Positions 1 to 8,672 of a stretch of 64,000 nucleotides of DNA are shown here, piece by piece (within the stretch, counting starts at the first letter, position 1; each line of letters opens with the position of its first letter). The stretch comes from Cyanobium gracile_A. GTDB taxonomy: Bacteria > Cyanobacteriota > Cyanobacteriia > PCC-6307 > Cyanobiaceae. Where the stretch lies: positions 18,284 through 82,283 of the forward strand of contig NZ_JAYGHY010000009.1 of the NCBI RefSeq assembly GCF_034931305.1, read 5' to 3'. The notes beneath the pieces were generated by a model that ran no database searches, was not told the origin of the DNA, and saw only the letters and a list, made by a program, of their open reading frames with translations. The translations under genes and the position numbers were made by a program.

Positions 1-62
1 CCACCCCCGACCGGGTGGTGGAGGATGTGATCGAGCGCCTGGTGTGTCTCAGCGAAGAGTGA
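1..62 (+). CDS. 3' end of an unidentified CDS (partial)
   Basis: The reading frame beginning at base 3 runs in from the left edge and ends in TGA at 60-62. Nineteen residues are visible, ending in VCLSEE, with an alternating acidic and hydrophobic pattern typical of a real C-terminal helix. It is too short to name. It lies in the same direction as the DUF1997 gene that starts 154 bases later. The gap between them contains a possible AGCCACC/GGTGGCT stem (about 62-111), too weak to call a terminator. Confidence 0.5.
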   Translation, partial: TPDRVVEDVIERLVCLSEE

Positions 63-216
63 GCCACCAGACGCGATGACCCCGCCCAGAGCCGGGGCTG
101 ACCAGGTGGCTTTACATTCATGAAAGGTTTTCCTCTCCCCCACGGCCGCCGGGGAGAGCACACCCCCGGTCCTTTCCAGCAGCTCCCTTCTGACCCACCG
201 CACGCCCCAGATCACG

Positions 217-894
217 ATGGCGGCAGGTTCCTCCCTGCACCAGGCTCCCGACGATCCAGGGGCCCCCAAGAGCGAACCCCTGCGGGAGCGGTCCGACCCC
301 TCCGTGCGTCGCTACGCCAGCGCCTTCGCCGATCTGATGGAGATGCGGGCTCCTGCTGCGGTGGTGGGCGCCTACCTCGACCGCCACGAGGGCTGGTTCC
401 GCCGCTGCGCTGCCCCCATGACGGTCGAACCGATCGGCAGCCAGGGCTACGTGCTCACCCTTGGCCGGTTCGGCAACTTCGGCTTTGAGGTCGAGCCGAC
501 GATCGGCCTCGAACTGCTCCCCCAGGCCGCCGGCGTCTACCGCATCGTCACCGTGCCCCTGCCGGAGGTGGATGAGGCGCTGCGCGGGCTCTATGACGTC
601 GAATTCGCCGCCTCCCTGAGGCTCGACGAGGCCGGCGGGGCGGAGGTGTCCACCGAAGAGGTGGATGGCGTCATGCTGCACACCCTGGTGCGCTGGCAGC
701 TGGATCTGGCGGTATGGCTGCGCCTGCCCGGCATGCTCTCGATCCTTCCCGACCACCTGGTCCAGAGCAGCGGTGACCACCTGCTGCGCCAGATCGTGCG
801 ACAGATCTCCCGGCGTCTCACCTGGAAGGTGCAGGAGGATTTCCACGCCAGCCACGGCATCCCCTGCCCGCCCCGGCGCCGGGCCCAGTTCTGA
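217..894 (+). CDS. DUF1997 family protein
   Basis: This 225-residue soluble protein resembles DUF1997, a family of unknown function found in cyanobacteria and plastid-bearing eukaryotes. Visible hallmarks are the segment with YVLTLGRFGNFGFEVEPTIGLEL around residues 76-98 (quoted in part), followed by strands of a START-like fold, and a C-terminal basic stretch ending PPRRRAQF. There is no signal peptide or membrane segment. I chose the ATG at 217 because upstream in-frame sequence lacks protein character. It converges with the DUF4079 gene, 38 bases away. The family call rests on recognition and the molecular function is unknown. Confidence 0.75.
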   Translation: MAAGSSLHQAPDDPGAPKSEPLRERSDPSVRRYASAFADLMEMRAPAAVVGAYLDRHEGWFRRCAAPMTVEPIGSQGYVLTLGRFGNFGFEVEPTIGLELLPQAAGVYRIVTVPLPEVDEALRGLYDVEFAASLRLDEAGGAEVSTEEVDGVMLHTLVRWQLDLAVWLRLPGMLSILPDHLVQSSGDHLLRQIVRQISRRLTWKVQEDFHASHGIPCPPRRRAQF

Positions 895-932
895 GGGCCT
901 GATCCCTCAGAGCGAAACGAGCCCCGATCCGC

Positions 933-1427
933 TCAGGCAGCCGGGGCGGTGAGGATCTTGTTGACAATCTGCATGCCGCTGACGGCCTGCCAGAGGAACA
1001 GGGTCATCAGGGTCATGTTGAGACCCACGTGCACTTTACGGGCGATCAGGTTGCCGGCCTGCATCAGCGGGGAGAGGGCCGCCGCCATGGCGATCAGGCA
1101 CACCATGGCCAGTGCCACCAGCAGGTGCGGACCGACGAACAGTTTGCCGTTGTTGATGTAGGTGACGGCCATGCCACCGACCAAGCCGAGCACGAGCACG
1201 GCCAGCACGAGGCTGCCGAAGAGGTAATGGCGTTTGGCGAACTGGCCCTTGATCAGCTCCTTGCGGTCCTCGGCCGTGGCCGTGCGGGTCTTCTTGGCCT
1301 TGATGCCCAGAAACATCGCATAGCCCGCCAGGCCCAGCAGCACCCACATCAGCAGGGGATGCACGAAGTTGAGGCCGAAGGCAAGGGAACTGGGAAGGGC
1401 GGCAAACATCACGCGTCGGAACTCCAC
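933..1427 (-). CDS. DUF4079 family membrane protein
   Basis: This 164-residue protein has four hydrophobic segments, roughly residues 12-42, 68-92, 98-122 and 132-156, and matches the cyanobacterial and plastid DUF4079 family in size and pattern. A charged cytosolic-type loop (KKTRTATAEDRKE) follows the first segment. Each segment carries or abuts a histidine (H23, H67, H101, H133), which would suit haem or quinone coordination, but that is inference. An alternative start is the internal Met at residue 7. The upstream neighbour purH is read in the same direction and ends about 50 bases before this start, so co-transcription is possible. Confidence 0.8.
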   Translation of the reverse strand: MEFRRVMFAALPSSLAFGLNFVHPLLMWVLLGLAGYAMFLGIKAKKTRTATAEDRKELIKGQFAKRHYLFGSLVLAVLVLGLVGGMAVTYINNGKLFVGPHLLVALAMVCLIAMAAALSPLMQAGNLIARKVHVGLNMTLMTLFLWQAVSGMQIVNKILTAPAA

Positions 1428-1476
1428 CGGGCCAGGGCCGGCTGTGAGTCCAACGAAGTTACAACTGCCGGCGGCC

Positions 1477-3039
1477 TCAGTGCAGAAAATGACGACGACC
1501 GGTGATCACCATCACCATGTCGTTGGCCTTGCAGGCGGCGATCGAATCCGGGTCGCGCTTGCTGCCGCCAGGCTGAATCACCGCGGTGATGCCGTGCCGT
1601 GCCGCCAGCAGCACGGTGTCATCGAATGGGAAGAAGCCGTCGCTGGCCAGGACCGCTCCCCGGGCGGCGTCGCCGGCGGCCTCCAGGGCCAGCCGGGCCG
1701 AGCCCACCCGGTTCATCTGGCCGGCACCGACGCCGAGGGTGCGTCCGCCCTGGGCCACCAGGATGGCGTTGGAGCGCACATGGCGCACCACCTGCCAGGC
1801 GAAGCGAAGATCGCGCCACTCGTCCTCGCTGGGCTGGCGGTCGCTCACCACCTGCCAGCTGTCGGGATCGGCGCGGCCATCGTCCGCCTGCTGGGCCAGC
1901 ACGCCTCCGAGCACGCTGCGCAGCTGCAGGCGCCCGGAGGCCTCCGCCACGGCCACGGGGTCGAGCTCCAGCAGACGCAGGTTGGCTTTGGCCGCCAGCC
2001 GCTGGCGGGCCTCCTCCGAGAAGGACGGCGCCACGACACATTCCAGAAACAGCCCCGCCAGGTGATCGGCGGCGGCCCGGTCCACCGCGCCATTGAGGGC
2101 GACGATGCCCCCGAAAGCCGAGACCCGGTCCGCATCGAGGGCCCGCAGCAGCGCGTCAGCAGTGTCGGCGCCGAGGGCGACGCCGCAGGGGTTGGTGTGC
2201 TTGATCACCACGGCAGCCGGCTCGGCCCCGGGGCCGTAACCGAACGCCGCCACTGTGGTGAGGGCCGCTTCCAGGTCGATCAGGTTGTTGTAGCTGAGCT
2301 CCTTACCCTGGAGCTGGCGAGCCGCCCCCCAGCCCGCGTCGGTCTCTCCGAACCAGAAGGCTCCCTGGTGAGGGTTCTCGCCGTAGCGAAGCACCTGGCG
2401 CAGGGGCTGCTCCAGCCGCAGAGGCTGCTCGGTCGACCTGGTGGCAAGCTCCTCATCAGCCAGGCGGCCCTCGATCCAGGCCGCAATGGCGGCGTCGTAG
2501 CTGGCGGTGTGGGCGAAGGCGGCCAGGGCCAGCCGGCGCCGCAGGGCCCCATCGACCTGGCCGGCCGCCAGGGCCTCCACGAAACCCGGGTACTGGTCGG
2601 GATCGGTGAGCACCACTACATCCGCGTGGTTCTTGGCGGCGGCGCGAACCATGGCCGGCCCACCGATGTCGATGTTCTCGATGGCGGTCTCCCAGCTGAC
2701 GCCTGGATCCGCCACGGTGGTGCGAAAGGGATAGAGGTTGACCACCACCACATCGATCGGGGCGATCCCCTGGGCCTCCAGGTCGGCCTGGTGGGCAGGG
2801 TCGTCCCGGCGGGCCAGGATGCCGCCGTGGATACGGGGATGGAGGGTCTTGACCCGTCCGCCCAGGATCTCCGGGGCTCCGGTGTGATCCGCCACCTTGG
2901 TGACCGGCAGGCCGGCGGCCGCGAGGGCCGCGGCAGTGCCGCCGCTGGAGAGCAACGTGAAGCCCTGGGCCAGCAACCCCTCCGCCAGCGGCACCAGGCC
3001 CCGCTTGTCGGACACGCTGAGGAGGGCCGTGGGAGCCAT
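1477..3039 (-). CDS. purH: Bifunctional AICAR transformylase / IMP cyclohydrolase
   Basis: PurH performs the last two steps of de novo purine synthesis: formylation of AICAR with 10-formyl-THF, then ring closure to IMP. The 520 residues match full family length. Residues 1-140 form the MGS-like cyclohydrolase domain with GGRVKTLHPRIHGG at 60-73. The transformylase domain shows RYGENPHQ at 218-225 and the catalytic Lys-His pair K280-H281 inside IKHTNPCG. The C-terminus ends in the usual GRRHFLH type sequence. It is divergent from the esterase gene, with 56 bases between the two start codons, a shared promoter region. Confidence 0.98.
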   Translation of the reverse strand: MAPTALLSVSDKRGLVPLAEGLLAQGFTLLSSGGTAAALAAAGLPVTKVADHTGAPEILGGRVKTLHPRIHGGILARRDDPAHQADLEAQGIAPIDVVVVNLYPFRTTVADPGVSWETAIENIDIGGPAMVRAAAKNHADVVVLTDPDQYPGFVEALAAGQVDGALRRRLALAAFAHTASYDAAIAAWIEGRLADEELATRSTEQPLRLEQPLRQVLRYGENPHQGAFWFGETDAGWGAARQLQGKELSYNNLIDLEAALTTVAAFGYGPGAEPAAVVIKHTNPCGVALGADTADALLRALDADRVSAFGGIVALNGAVDRAAADHLAGLFLECVVAPSFSEEARQRLAAKANLRLLELDPVAVAEASGRLQLRSVLGGVLAQQADDGRADPDSWQVVSDRQPSEDEWRDLRFAWQVVRHVRSNAILVAQGGRTLGVGAGQMNRVGSARLALEAAGDAARGAVLASDGFFPFDDTVLLAARHGITAVIQPGGSKRDPDSIAACKANDMVMVITGRRHFLH

Positions 3040-3095
3040 GACGGCGGAAAGGGCAGGGAAGGAGCCAACCTACGCAGCAACAGCCGAACGCCACC

Positions 3096-3773
3096 GTGAC
3101 CACGGATCCCTCCGCCGAAGCCCAGCTGAGCGAAGACGACGGCACCGCCCTCTGGCTGGGTCCCCGTCAGGCCGAGCACCGCCTGGTGCTGCTGCACGGC
3201 TGGGGCGCCGACGCCGATGACCTGCTCGATCTGGGGACGGAACTCCTCGGCGCCGATCCCGCCAGCCTCAACCTGAGCCTGGTGGCCCTGCGGGCGCCCC
3301 TGCCCCATCCGGCCGGATGGGGCCGCCAGTGGTACGACCTGCAGCAGCCCGAGTGGCCCCAACTGCCCCAGGCCCGCCGGGACCTGCGGCAGCGGCTGCT
3401 GGCCCTGGGCAACACGGTGCCGCTGGAGCGCACCAGCCTGCTGGGCTTCTCCCAGGGGGCCGCCATGGCCATCGACGTGGCCACCGGCTGCGGCGCCGAC
3501 GCCTGCGACCCCCTCGCCCTGGCGGGGTTGATCGCCTGCAGCGGCTACCCCCACCCGGACTGGCAGCCCGGGGCTCCCCATACAAAAATCCTGCTCACCC
3601 ATGGCGAGCAGGATCCAGTGGTGCCGTTCGCGGCAAGTCAGGCGCTGGAGAGCGCCCTGGCAGAGGCCGGGGGATCGGTGCGCCGGATCGCCTTCCCAGG
3701 CGGCCATTGCATCGATCCCGACCTGATCGCCACCATGCGGGACTTCCTGTTGGCGGGCTGGCGGGGGAGCTGA
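3096..3773 (+). CDS. Alpha/beta hydrolase, phospholipase/carboxylesterase family
   Basis: This 225-residue cytosolic alpha/beta hydrolase belongs to the small carboxylesterase (YpfH/acyl-protein-thioesterase-like) group. An oxyanion-loop HGWGAD lies at 34-39. The nucleophile elbow GFSQG places Ser at 119, the acid is D173 in HGEQDPVVP, and the base is H204 in GGHCID. No signal peptide is present. The substrate cannot be told from sequence. It starts 56 bases from purH on the other strand and converges with the DUF3155 gene, leaving only 22 bases between stops. Confidence 0.88.
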   Translation: MTTDPSAEAQLSEDDGTALWLGPRQAEHRLVLLHGWGADADDLLDLGTELLGADPASLNLSLVALRAPLPHPAGWGRQWYDLQQPEWPQLPQARRDLRQRLLALGNTVPLERTSLLGFSQGAAMAIDVATGCGADACDPLALAGLIACSGYPHPDWQPGAPHTKILLTHGEQDPVVPFAASQALESALAEAGGSVRRIAFPGGHCIDPDLIATMRDFLLAGWRGS

Positions 3774-3795
3774 CCCCTCCTGCCAGCCCACGGAA

Positions 3796-4167
3796 TCAGA
3801 CGAAGGCGTATTCGTACTCTTCCATTTCCTCCCAGTCATCGGAGGCGAGCGCTTCGAGGCCTTCGAACAGGACCTCTTCGCCGATGCTGTCGACGATCAG
3901 TCGCAGGGACGGGAACAGGAAGTGGTTCTCTTCGGCGTACTGGGCGCTGAACAGACCTTTCTCCCCCCAGAAGAAGCGGTCCGTGGTGTGCTCGTTGCGG
4001 CGCACATTGAGGATCGCCGGGGCCATCAGCTCCGTTTCGGCGATGTAGCGGCGTGCCGCCGTGACCGGCTTGTGGGCGCCGGTTTCGAGGTTGAACGTGG
4101 GGACATGGGCGAGGACCCGCTGACCCGCGAGACGACGGCGACTGATCCGCTTGCGCTTCTTGGACAT
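3796..4167 (-). CDS. DUF3155 domain-containing protein
   Basis: This 123-residue protein has a very basic N-terminus (MSKKRKRISRRRLAG) and an acidic end (DDWEEMEEYEYAFV), matching the cyanobacteria-specific DUF3155 family in length and layout. The middle holds a conserved-looking block TAARRYIAETE. The basic head could bind nucleic acid, but this is inference. It is transcribed away from the histidine kinase gene across a 408-base intergenic region. Confidence 0.8.
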   Translation of the reverse strand: MSKKRKRISRRRLAGQRVLAHVPTFNLETGAHKPVTAARRYIAETELMAPAILNVRRNEHTTDRFFWGEKGLFSAQYAEENHFLFPSLRLIVDSIGEEVLFEGLEALASDDWEEMEEYEYAFV

Positions 4168-4575
4168 GGAATGGATCCCGGTGAAGGGAGACCGAAAGGT
4201 GGAGTTGGGGGGGGGCTGCAGACGAGCGAGGGTCGGCAGGAGCCGACGACGAACGCCATGGCGGGCCCGCCACCCTGGAGAGATGGCGGGTCCACGTCCA
4301 CACGACTGTCGACCTGAAGCGGGTCGGAAAGGATCACCGTCGGTAACGCCGGCCTGAACCCCTGGAGGGGTGGTGGCCGGGACAGAGGCGGTACGCAGCT
4401 GCCTCTGCTGTAGCCTTGGATGCGAGCAAAGCGCAACACTGGCTGTTACGACTGCAACTTTCCGCCCGTCCGAGGACTGCGAGGTAGTGGTCGTTACCGA
4501 CAGCTTAAAACTATTTTTGCGTTTCTACACGCCTCTTTTCAAAATTCCCCGCACGGGCGCGGTCCGCGGGTGGTG
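4168..4575. other. Intergenic region between divergent DUF3155 and histidine kinase genes
   Basis: This 408-base stretch has no convincing gene. It must hold two divergent promoters. A run of nine G lies near 4208-4216, an imperfect hairpin CCGCCA...TGGCGG spans about 4269-4292, and CCCCTGGAGGGG near 4361 can fold. The part next to the kinase gene (about 4500-4550) is distinctly AT-rich, as expected for promoter or leader DNA. I cannot place a transcription start or a named small RNA here. Confidence 0.4.
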
Positions 4576-5706
4576 ATGCCTGTCTCAGAGCGGTTTCTGG
4601 CCCTGGTGGGCTTCCAGCTGGGTCAGTTCATCGACTGCCCGGAGGTCCGGTCGTTGGTGGTCTACGTCACCCAGCAGGGCGAAACTGGCCAGCCCAGCCT
4701 GCTGCCGGTCGGCCACTGGCCCCCGGACGAGCGGGCCCTGCCTCCGGTGGACACCGTCAGTCGGCTGCGGGTGCCCGCCGAGCAGCGGCGCTGGCTGCCC
4801 CTGCGCGATGGCCAGCGCCTGCTTGGTGCCCTGCAGGTGGAGGCCTCGCGCAACCCCTGGCCCGAGCCCCTCGCCCAGCGGCTCCAGGCCGTGGCCCTGG
4901 CCCTCACCGAAGCGCTGCGGCTGGATCTGGAGGGCGGGGACCTGCGCCAGCGGCTCACGGAGCGGGAGGAACAGCTGGGTCTGCTGCTCCACCAGTTGCG
5001 CAACCCCCTCACGGCCCTGCGCACCTTCGGCCAGCTGCTGCTGCGGCGCCTCGGCCCCGATCACAGCGACAGGTCCCTGGTGCAGGGCCTGCTGGCCGAG
5101 GAGCGCCAGATCAACCGCTATGTCGATGCCATCAGCGAGCTGGTCCACCCCGAAGGCCTGCTCGCCGGCACCGCCTCCCCCCTGCCGCTGCTGCTGCCGC
5201 CGCTGCTGAGCGGGCCGGAGGGCCAGCCCCTGGCCGGGCTGCTCGAACCCCTGCTGCAACGGGCGGCCGCCACCGCCACCCTGCAGGGCCGGGTCTGGCA
5301 CGGACCCGAGGCCCTGCCCGACTGGAGCGGCGACAGCGGGGCGGTGGCGGAAATCCTGGCCAACCTTCTGGAGAACGCCTTCCGTTACAGCCCCCACGGC
5401 GCCAGCGTCGGCCTGCACACGGCCAGTGACGGCCAGCTGCTCCACCTCACGGTGTGGGATGGCGGGCCGGCCATCCCCACAGAGGAGCGACAGGCGATCT
5501 TCGGGCGGGGGGTGCGGGGAACGCGGGGCCAGGACCTGCCCGGCACCGGACTGGGGCTGGCCCTGGGGCGGGATCTGGCCCGCAGTCTGGGCGGCGAGCT
5601 GGAACTGGTGGTGCCGCCCCGAGCGCTGGCCGAGACACTCCCCCAGCAGGGCAACGCCTTCCAGCTCAGCCTGCCGCGGCCGCCAGCCGCAGCGCCGCGG
5701 CGATGA
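4576..5706 (+). CDS. Two-component sensor histidine kinase (no adjacent regulator)
   Basis: From the ATG at 4576 the protein has 376 residues. An N-terminal GAF-like sensing region (1-115) is followed by a HisKA dimerisation domain with phospho-acceptor H139 in HQLRNPL. The HATPase_c domain has N-box N267 in LLENAFRY, G1 DGG at 295-297 and G2 GTGLGL at 323-328. No transmembrane segment is present, so it is cytosolic. The longer frame from 4420 reads through AT-rich leader sequence, so I prefer 4576. No response regulator lies nearby, so its partner is unknown. Its last 41 bases overlap the 3' end of cobS on the other strand. Confidence 0.9.
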   Translation: MPVSERFLALVGFQLGQFIDCPEVRSLVVYVTQQGETGQPSLLPVGHWPPDERALPPVDTVSRLRVPAEQRRWLPLRDGQRLLGALQVEASRNPWPEPLAQRLQAVALALTEALRLDLEGGDLRQRLTEREEQLGLLLHQLRNPLTALRTFGQLLLRRLGPDHSDRSLVQGLLAEERQINRYVDAISELVHPEGLLAGTASPLPLLLPPLLSGPEGQPLAGLLEPLLQRAAATATLQGRVWHGPEALPDWSGDSGAVAEILANLLENAFRYSPHGASVGLHTASDGQLLHLTVWDGGPAIPTEERQAIFGRGVRGTRGQDLPGTGLGLALGRDLARSLGGELELVVPPRALAETLPQQGNAFQLSLPRPPAAAPRR

Positions 5707-6442
5707 GCAGCAGGCCGAGGGATTCGCTCCACTCCACGCAGGCCCCATAGGTGTCGCCGCTGTGGCCGCCCAGACGGCGGCCCAGGGCCACCGGAACGAA
5801 CAGGGCCGGCACCAGGGCCACCAGGCCGGTGGGCACGGGCCAGGGCGCCAGGCCCGGCCAGGGCAGCAGCAGCAGCAGCGGCAGCAGCAGCAGGGTGGGC
5901 CGCAGTTCCACCGCCAGGGCGGCCCCGTGGGCGCGATGGAAGGCGGCGCTGCCACCGGGCCGCAGGTAGGGGAACCAGGCCATGGCGGGCAGGGGCGCCA
6001 CCCGCCCGCAGACCGCCGCCCAGACCAGGGCCATCGGCGCCGCTGCCCCCAGCAGGGCCAGGGCCGCGGTCCGCAGCAGCAGCACCAGCACCAGGGCCTG
6101 CACCCCGCTCGCCCCCACCCGGCTGTCGGCCATCGCCTCCAGGCAGCGATCCCCGGCGGCCAGGCCATCGGCGCTGTCCATCACGCCATCCATGTGCAGG
6201 CCCCCGCTTAACCACAGGCCCAGCGCCAGCACCAGGGCCACCTGGGCCACCAGGGGCACCCGTCCCTCCAGCCCCCACCACAGCAGCGCCTGCAGGGCGC
6301 CGAGAACGGCACCGATCCAGGGAGCGAAGCGGGCGATCCGCTCGAAGCGAGGCGCCGGCGCCGACCAGGCCGGCAGCACCGAATAGAAGATCCAGGCCCC
6401 GGCCAGATCCCGCAACCACGGTGGAGCGCTCAGGCGGGGCAT
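5666..6442 (-). CDS. cobS: Adenosylcobinamide-GDP ribazoletransferase (cobalamin synthase)
   Basis: CobS joins adenosylcobinamide-GDP to alpha-ribazole at the membrane in the last stage of B12 (here probably pseudo-B12) assembly. The 258-residue polytopic protein carries the family signature GGLHMDGVMDSADGL near residues 80-94 with its metal-binding acidic residues, followed by a RVGASG loop. Several Ala/Leu-rich membrane helices fill the rest. It overlaps the kinase gene tail-to-tail by 41 bases. Its start region overlaps the longest possible reading frame of tgt, which bears on the tgt start question. Confidence 0.95.
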   Translation of the reverse strand: MPRLSAPPWLRDLAGAWIFYSVLPAWSAPAPRFERIARFAPWIGAVLGALQALLWWGLEGRVPLVAQVALVLALGLWLSGGLHMDGVMDSADGLAAGDRCLEAMADSRVGASGVQALVLVLLLRTAALALLGAAAPMALVWAAVCGRVAPLPAMAWFPYLRPGGSAAFHRAHGAALAVELRPTLLLLPLLLLLPWPGLAPWPVPTGLVALVPALFVPVALGRRLGGHSGDTYGACVEWSESLGLLLIAAALRLAAAAG

Positions 6443-7641
6443 GGGGGCAGCGGGGCGGGGGGCGGTGGAGCTGGCGGCAGGAACCCCGCGTAGCGTCGCA
6501 GCAGAGCAGGTTCGGCGCCATCGCCTTCGACTTCACGATCACGGCTCGCTGCCCGCGGACGCGGGCGCGCTGCGGCTGCTTCACCACCCCCCACGGCGCC
6601 GTGCAGACGCCCCGGTTCATGCCGGTGGGCACCGCCGCCACGGTCAAGGGCGTCACCACGCCGCAGCTGCAGCAGACCGGGGCGCAGATGGTGCTGGCCA
6701 ACACCTTCCACCTGCATCTGCAGCCGGGGGAGTCGGTGGTGGAGGACGCCGGTGGGCTGCATCGGTTCATGGGCTGGGACGGTCCCCTGCTGACCGACTC
6801 GGGCGGCTTCCAGGTGTTCAGCCTCGACGCCATCAACCGGATCGACGATGACGGGGTGGTGTTCCGCTCCCCCCGGGACGGCTCGCGGATCGACCTGACT
6901 CCCGAGCGCTCCATGGCCATCCAGCGGGCCCTGGGCGCCGACGTGGCCATGGCCTTCGACCAGTGCCCTCCTTATCCGGCCAGCGAAGCGGCGGTGGCCG
7001 AGGCCTGCCGGCGCACCCATCGCTGGCTGGAACGCTGTGTCGCCAGCCACGGCGGCGGCGGCCAGGCCCTGTTCGGCATCGTGCAGGGGGGGTGCTTCCC
7101 CCATCTGCGCGAGGCCTCGGCCCGGACGGTGGCGGCGATGGACCTGCCGGGCATCGCCGTGGGCGGCGTCAGCGTGGGCGAACCCGTCGAAGAGATGCAC
7201 CGGGTGGTCCGGCAGGTGGGCCCCCTGCTGCCGGAGCAGCGGCCCCACTACCTGATGGGGGTGGGGAGCCTGCGGGAGATGGCGATCGCTGTCGCCAACG
7301 GCTTCGACCTGTTCGACTGCGTGCTGCCGACCCGGCTGGGCCGGCACGGCACCGCCCTGGTGGGGGGGGAGCGCTGGAACCTGCGCAACGCCCGCTTCCG
7401 CCACGACCACGCCCCCCTCGATCCCGGCTGCGGCTGCCTGGCCTGCTGTCAGCACAGCCGCAGCTACCTGCACCACCTGTTCCGCAGCGAGGAGCTGCTG
7501 GGACGCACGTTGTTGAGCCTGCACAATCTCACCACCCTGCTGCGCTTCACGACCGCCATGGCGCGGGCGATCAGCGAGGGATGTTTTGCAGAGGATTTCG
7601 CTCCCTGGGAGCCCGACTCCCCGGCCGCCCACACGTGGTAG
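6421..7641 (+). CDS. tgt: tRNA-guanine transglycosylase (start uncertain)
   Basis: Tgt exchanges guanine-34 for preQ1 in tRNAs with GUN anticodons. Numbering from the GTG at 6421 (406 residues), the base-exchange Asp is D126 in TDSGGFQVF, the catalytic nucleophile is D299 in LFDCVLPTR, and zinc ligands are C337, C339, C342 and H368. Family homology begins near residue 36 (FDFTITARCP). Between GTG 6421, which overlaps cobS, and GTG 6601, which would cut off conserved sequence, there is no in-frame ATG, GTG or TTG. The true start is therefore either the long GTG form or a non-standard codon such as ATC at 6520. psbK follows 32 bases downstream. Confidence 0.93.
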   Translation: MERSGGAWGQRGGGRWSWRQEPRVASQQSRFGAIAFDFTITARCPRTRARCGCFTTPHGAVQTPRFMPVGTAATVKGVTTPQLQQTGAQMVLANTFHLHLQPGESVVEDAGGLHRFMGWDGPLLTDSGGFQVFSLDAINRIDDDGVVFRSPRDGSRIDLTPERSMAIQRALGADVAMAFDQCPPYPASEAAVAEACRRTHRWLERCVASHGGGGQALFGIVQGGCFPHLREASARTVAAMDLPGIAVGGVSVGEPVEEMHRVVRQVGPLLPEQRPHYLMGVGSLREMAIAVANGFDLFDCVLPTRLGRHGTALVGGERWNLRNARFRHDHAPLDPGCGCLACCQHSRSYLHHLFRSEELLGRTLLSLHNLTTLLRFTTAMARAISEGCFAEDFAPWEPDSPAAHTW

Positions 7642-7673
7642 GTTCCGGCCATTGCAATGGTTTACCTCCAGGC

Positions 7674-7832
7674 ATGGCTCTCTCCCTGCTGGCCGGCTCC
7701 GCGCCCCACACCCTCGCCCAGCTGCCCGAGGCGTACCAGGCCTTCGGCCCCCTGGTGGACATCCTGCCGATCATCCCCCTGTTCTTCCTGCTGCTGGCCT
7801 TCGTCTGGCAGGCCTCGGTCGGTTTCCGCTGA
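7674..7832 (+). CDS. psbK: Photosystem II reaction centre protein K
   Basis: PsbK is a single-span subunit near CP43 in photosystem II. The 52-residue precursor starts at ATG 7674. A cleavable N-terminal leader (MALSLLAGSAPHTLAQ) precedes the mature part beginning near LPEAYQAFGPLVDILP, and the membrane helix FFLLLAFVWQASVGF ends the protein. These are classic PsbK features. It lies just after tgt, an arrangement I associate with picocyanobacteria. A GGTAGGTT sequence at 7637-7644, next to the tgt stop, could be part of a -10 region for its own promoter. Confidence 0.95.
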   Translation: MALSLLAGSAPHTLAQLPEAYQAFGPLVDILPIIPLFFLLLAFVWQASVGFR

Positions 7833-7863
7833 GCTCCTGTTGCACGGCACCAGGCCTGACCGC

Positions 7864-8592
7864 TCAGCGGCGTTCCCGCAGCACCGCCCAGGCAAAGGCC
7901 GGCAGTGAGAGCATGCGCCGCCAGCGGCTGGGTTCCTTGATCAGGCGGTAGAGCCACTCGATCTGGAGGGCGCCCATCCAGCGGGGGGCGCGGTTCTTGA
8001 CGCCGGCCCAGACGTCGAAACTCCCCCCCACCCCCATCCACAGCCCGCTGCGTGGCTGGGGCAGCGCCTGAATCCAGGTCTCCTGGCGCGGCACGCCCAG
8101 GGCCACCAGCACCAGGTCAGGGCGGCACTGCAGCAGCTGCCTCTCCAGACCGGGCCAGGCCTCTGCGGGCTGGTAGCCGTGAACGCTGAAGACCAGCTGC
8201 AGGGTCGGCAGGTCGTGGACCAGGCGCTCCCGCAGCTGATCCATCACCGCCGGACTCGCCCCCACCAGGGCCACCCGCCAGCCCACAGCCGCCGCATGCT
8301 CCAGCAGGTGACGGGCCAGCTCGATGCCGGGGCTGCGGCGGACGCGGTAGGACTGCAGCCCCAGGGCCCAGACCACACCGGCGCCATCGGGGATGACCAT
8401 CCGGGCCGCCTCGATCGCCGCCCCCAGGGCGGGATCCGCCCGGGCCGCCATGGTCATCTCCGCATTGAGGGTGACGATCTGGCCGCCGCCGGCCCCGTGC
8501 AGGGCGACGGCATCCCGGAACACGTCGTTGCTTACATTCACAGGAATGCCCAGGACGCGGGCACGGACCGGCGTGGTCGCGAGGGCTGCCAT
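7864..8592 (-). CDS. WecB/TagA/CpsF family glycosyltransferase
   Basis: This GT26-family protein transfers a sugar such as N-acetylmannosaminuronate or N-acetylmannosamine to a lipid-linked acceptor in surface-polymer synthesis. The 242 residues from the ATG ending at 8592 show the family blocks TLNAEM near residue 42, IPDGAGVVWA near 71-80, and VALGVPRQETWI near 170-182, followed by GVGGSFDVWAG. A longer frame to 8706 would run into the divergent GH15-like gene, so the shorter start is preferred. The C-terminal basic helix (LYRLIKEPSRWRRM) fits peripheral membrane contact. Donor and acceptor sugars cannot be read from sequence. Confidence 0.9.
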   Translation of the reverse strand: MAALATTPVRARVLGIPVNVSNDVFRDAVALHGAGGGQIVTLNAEMTMAARADPALGAAIEAARMVIPDGAGVVWALGLQSYRVRRSPGIELARHLLEHAAAVGWRVALVGASPAVMDQLRERLVHDLPTLQLVFSVHGYQPAEAWPGLERQLLQCRPDLVLVALGVPRQETWIQALPQPRSGLWMGVGGSFDVWAGVKNRAPRWMGALQIEWLYRLIKEPSRWRRMLSLPAFAWAVLRERR

Positions 8593-8672
8593 GGGATGGG
8601 GCGACGGCGGGGAGAATCTATGGCCTGGCTCCGCAACAGCAACCTCCGGCACGCCCCGTCCTTGACGCAACC

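Noticed and set aside
62..111. AGCCACC/GGTGGCT stem after the first partial gene as a terminator
   Set aside because: The stem is short with a loop of more than 30 bases and only a weak T run follows.
1369..3099. 576-codon plus-strand frame opposite purH
   Set aside because: Shadow of purH; its composition is His/Gly/Gln-rich and it lacks any recognisable domain.
4168..4575. Small RNA gene in the long gap before the histidine kinase
   Set aside because: Several weak hairpins exist, but I could not match any known cyanobacterial small RNA or define ends.
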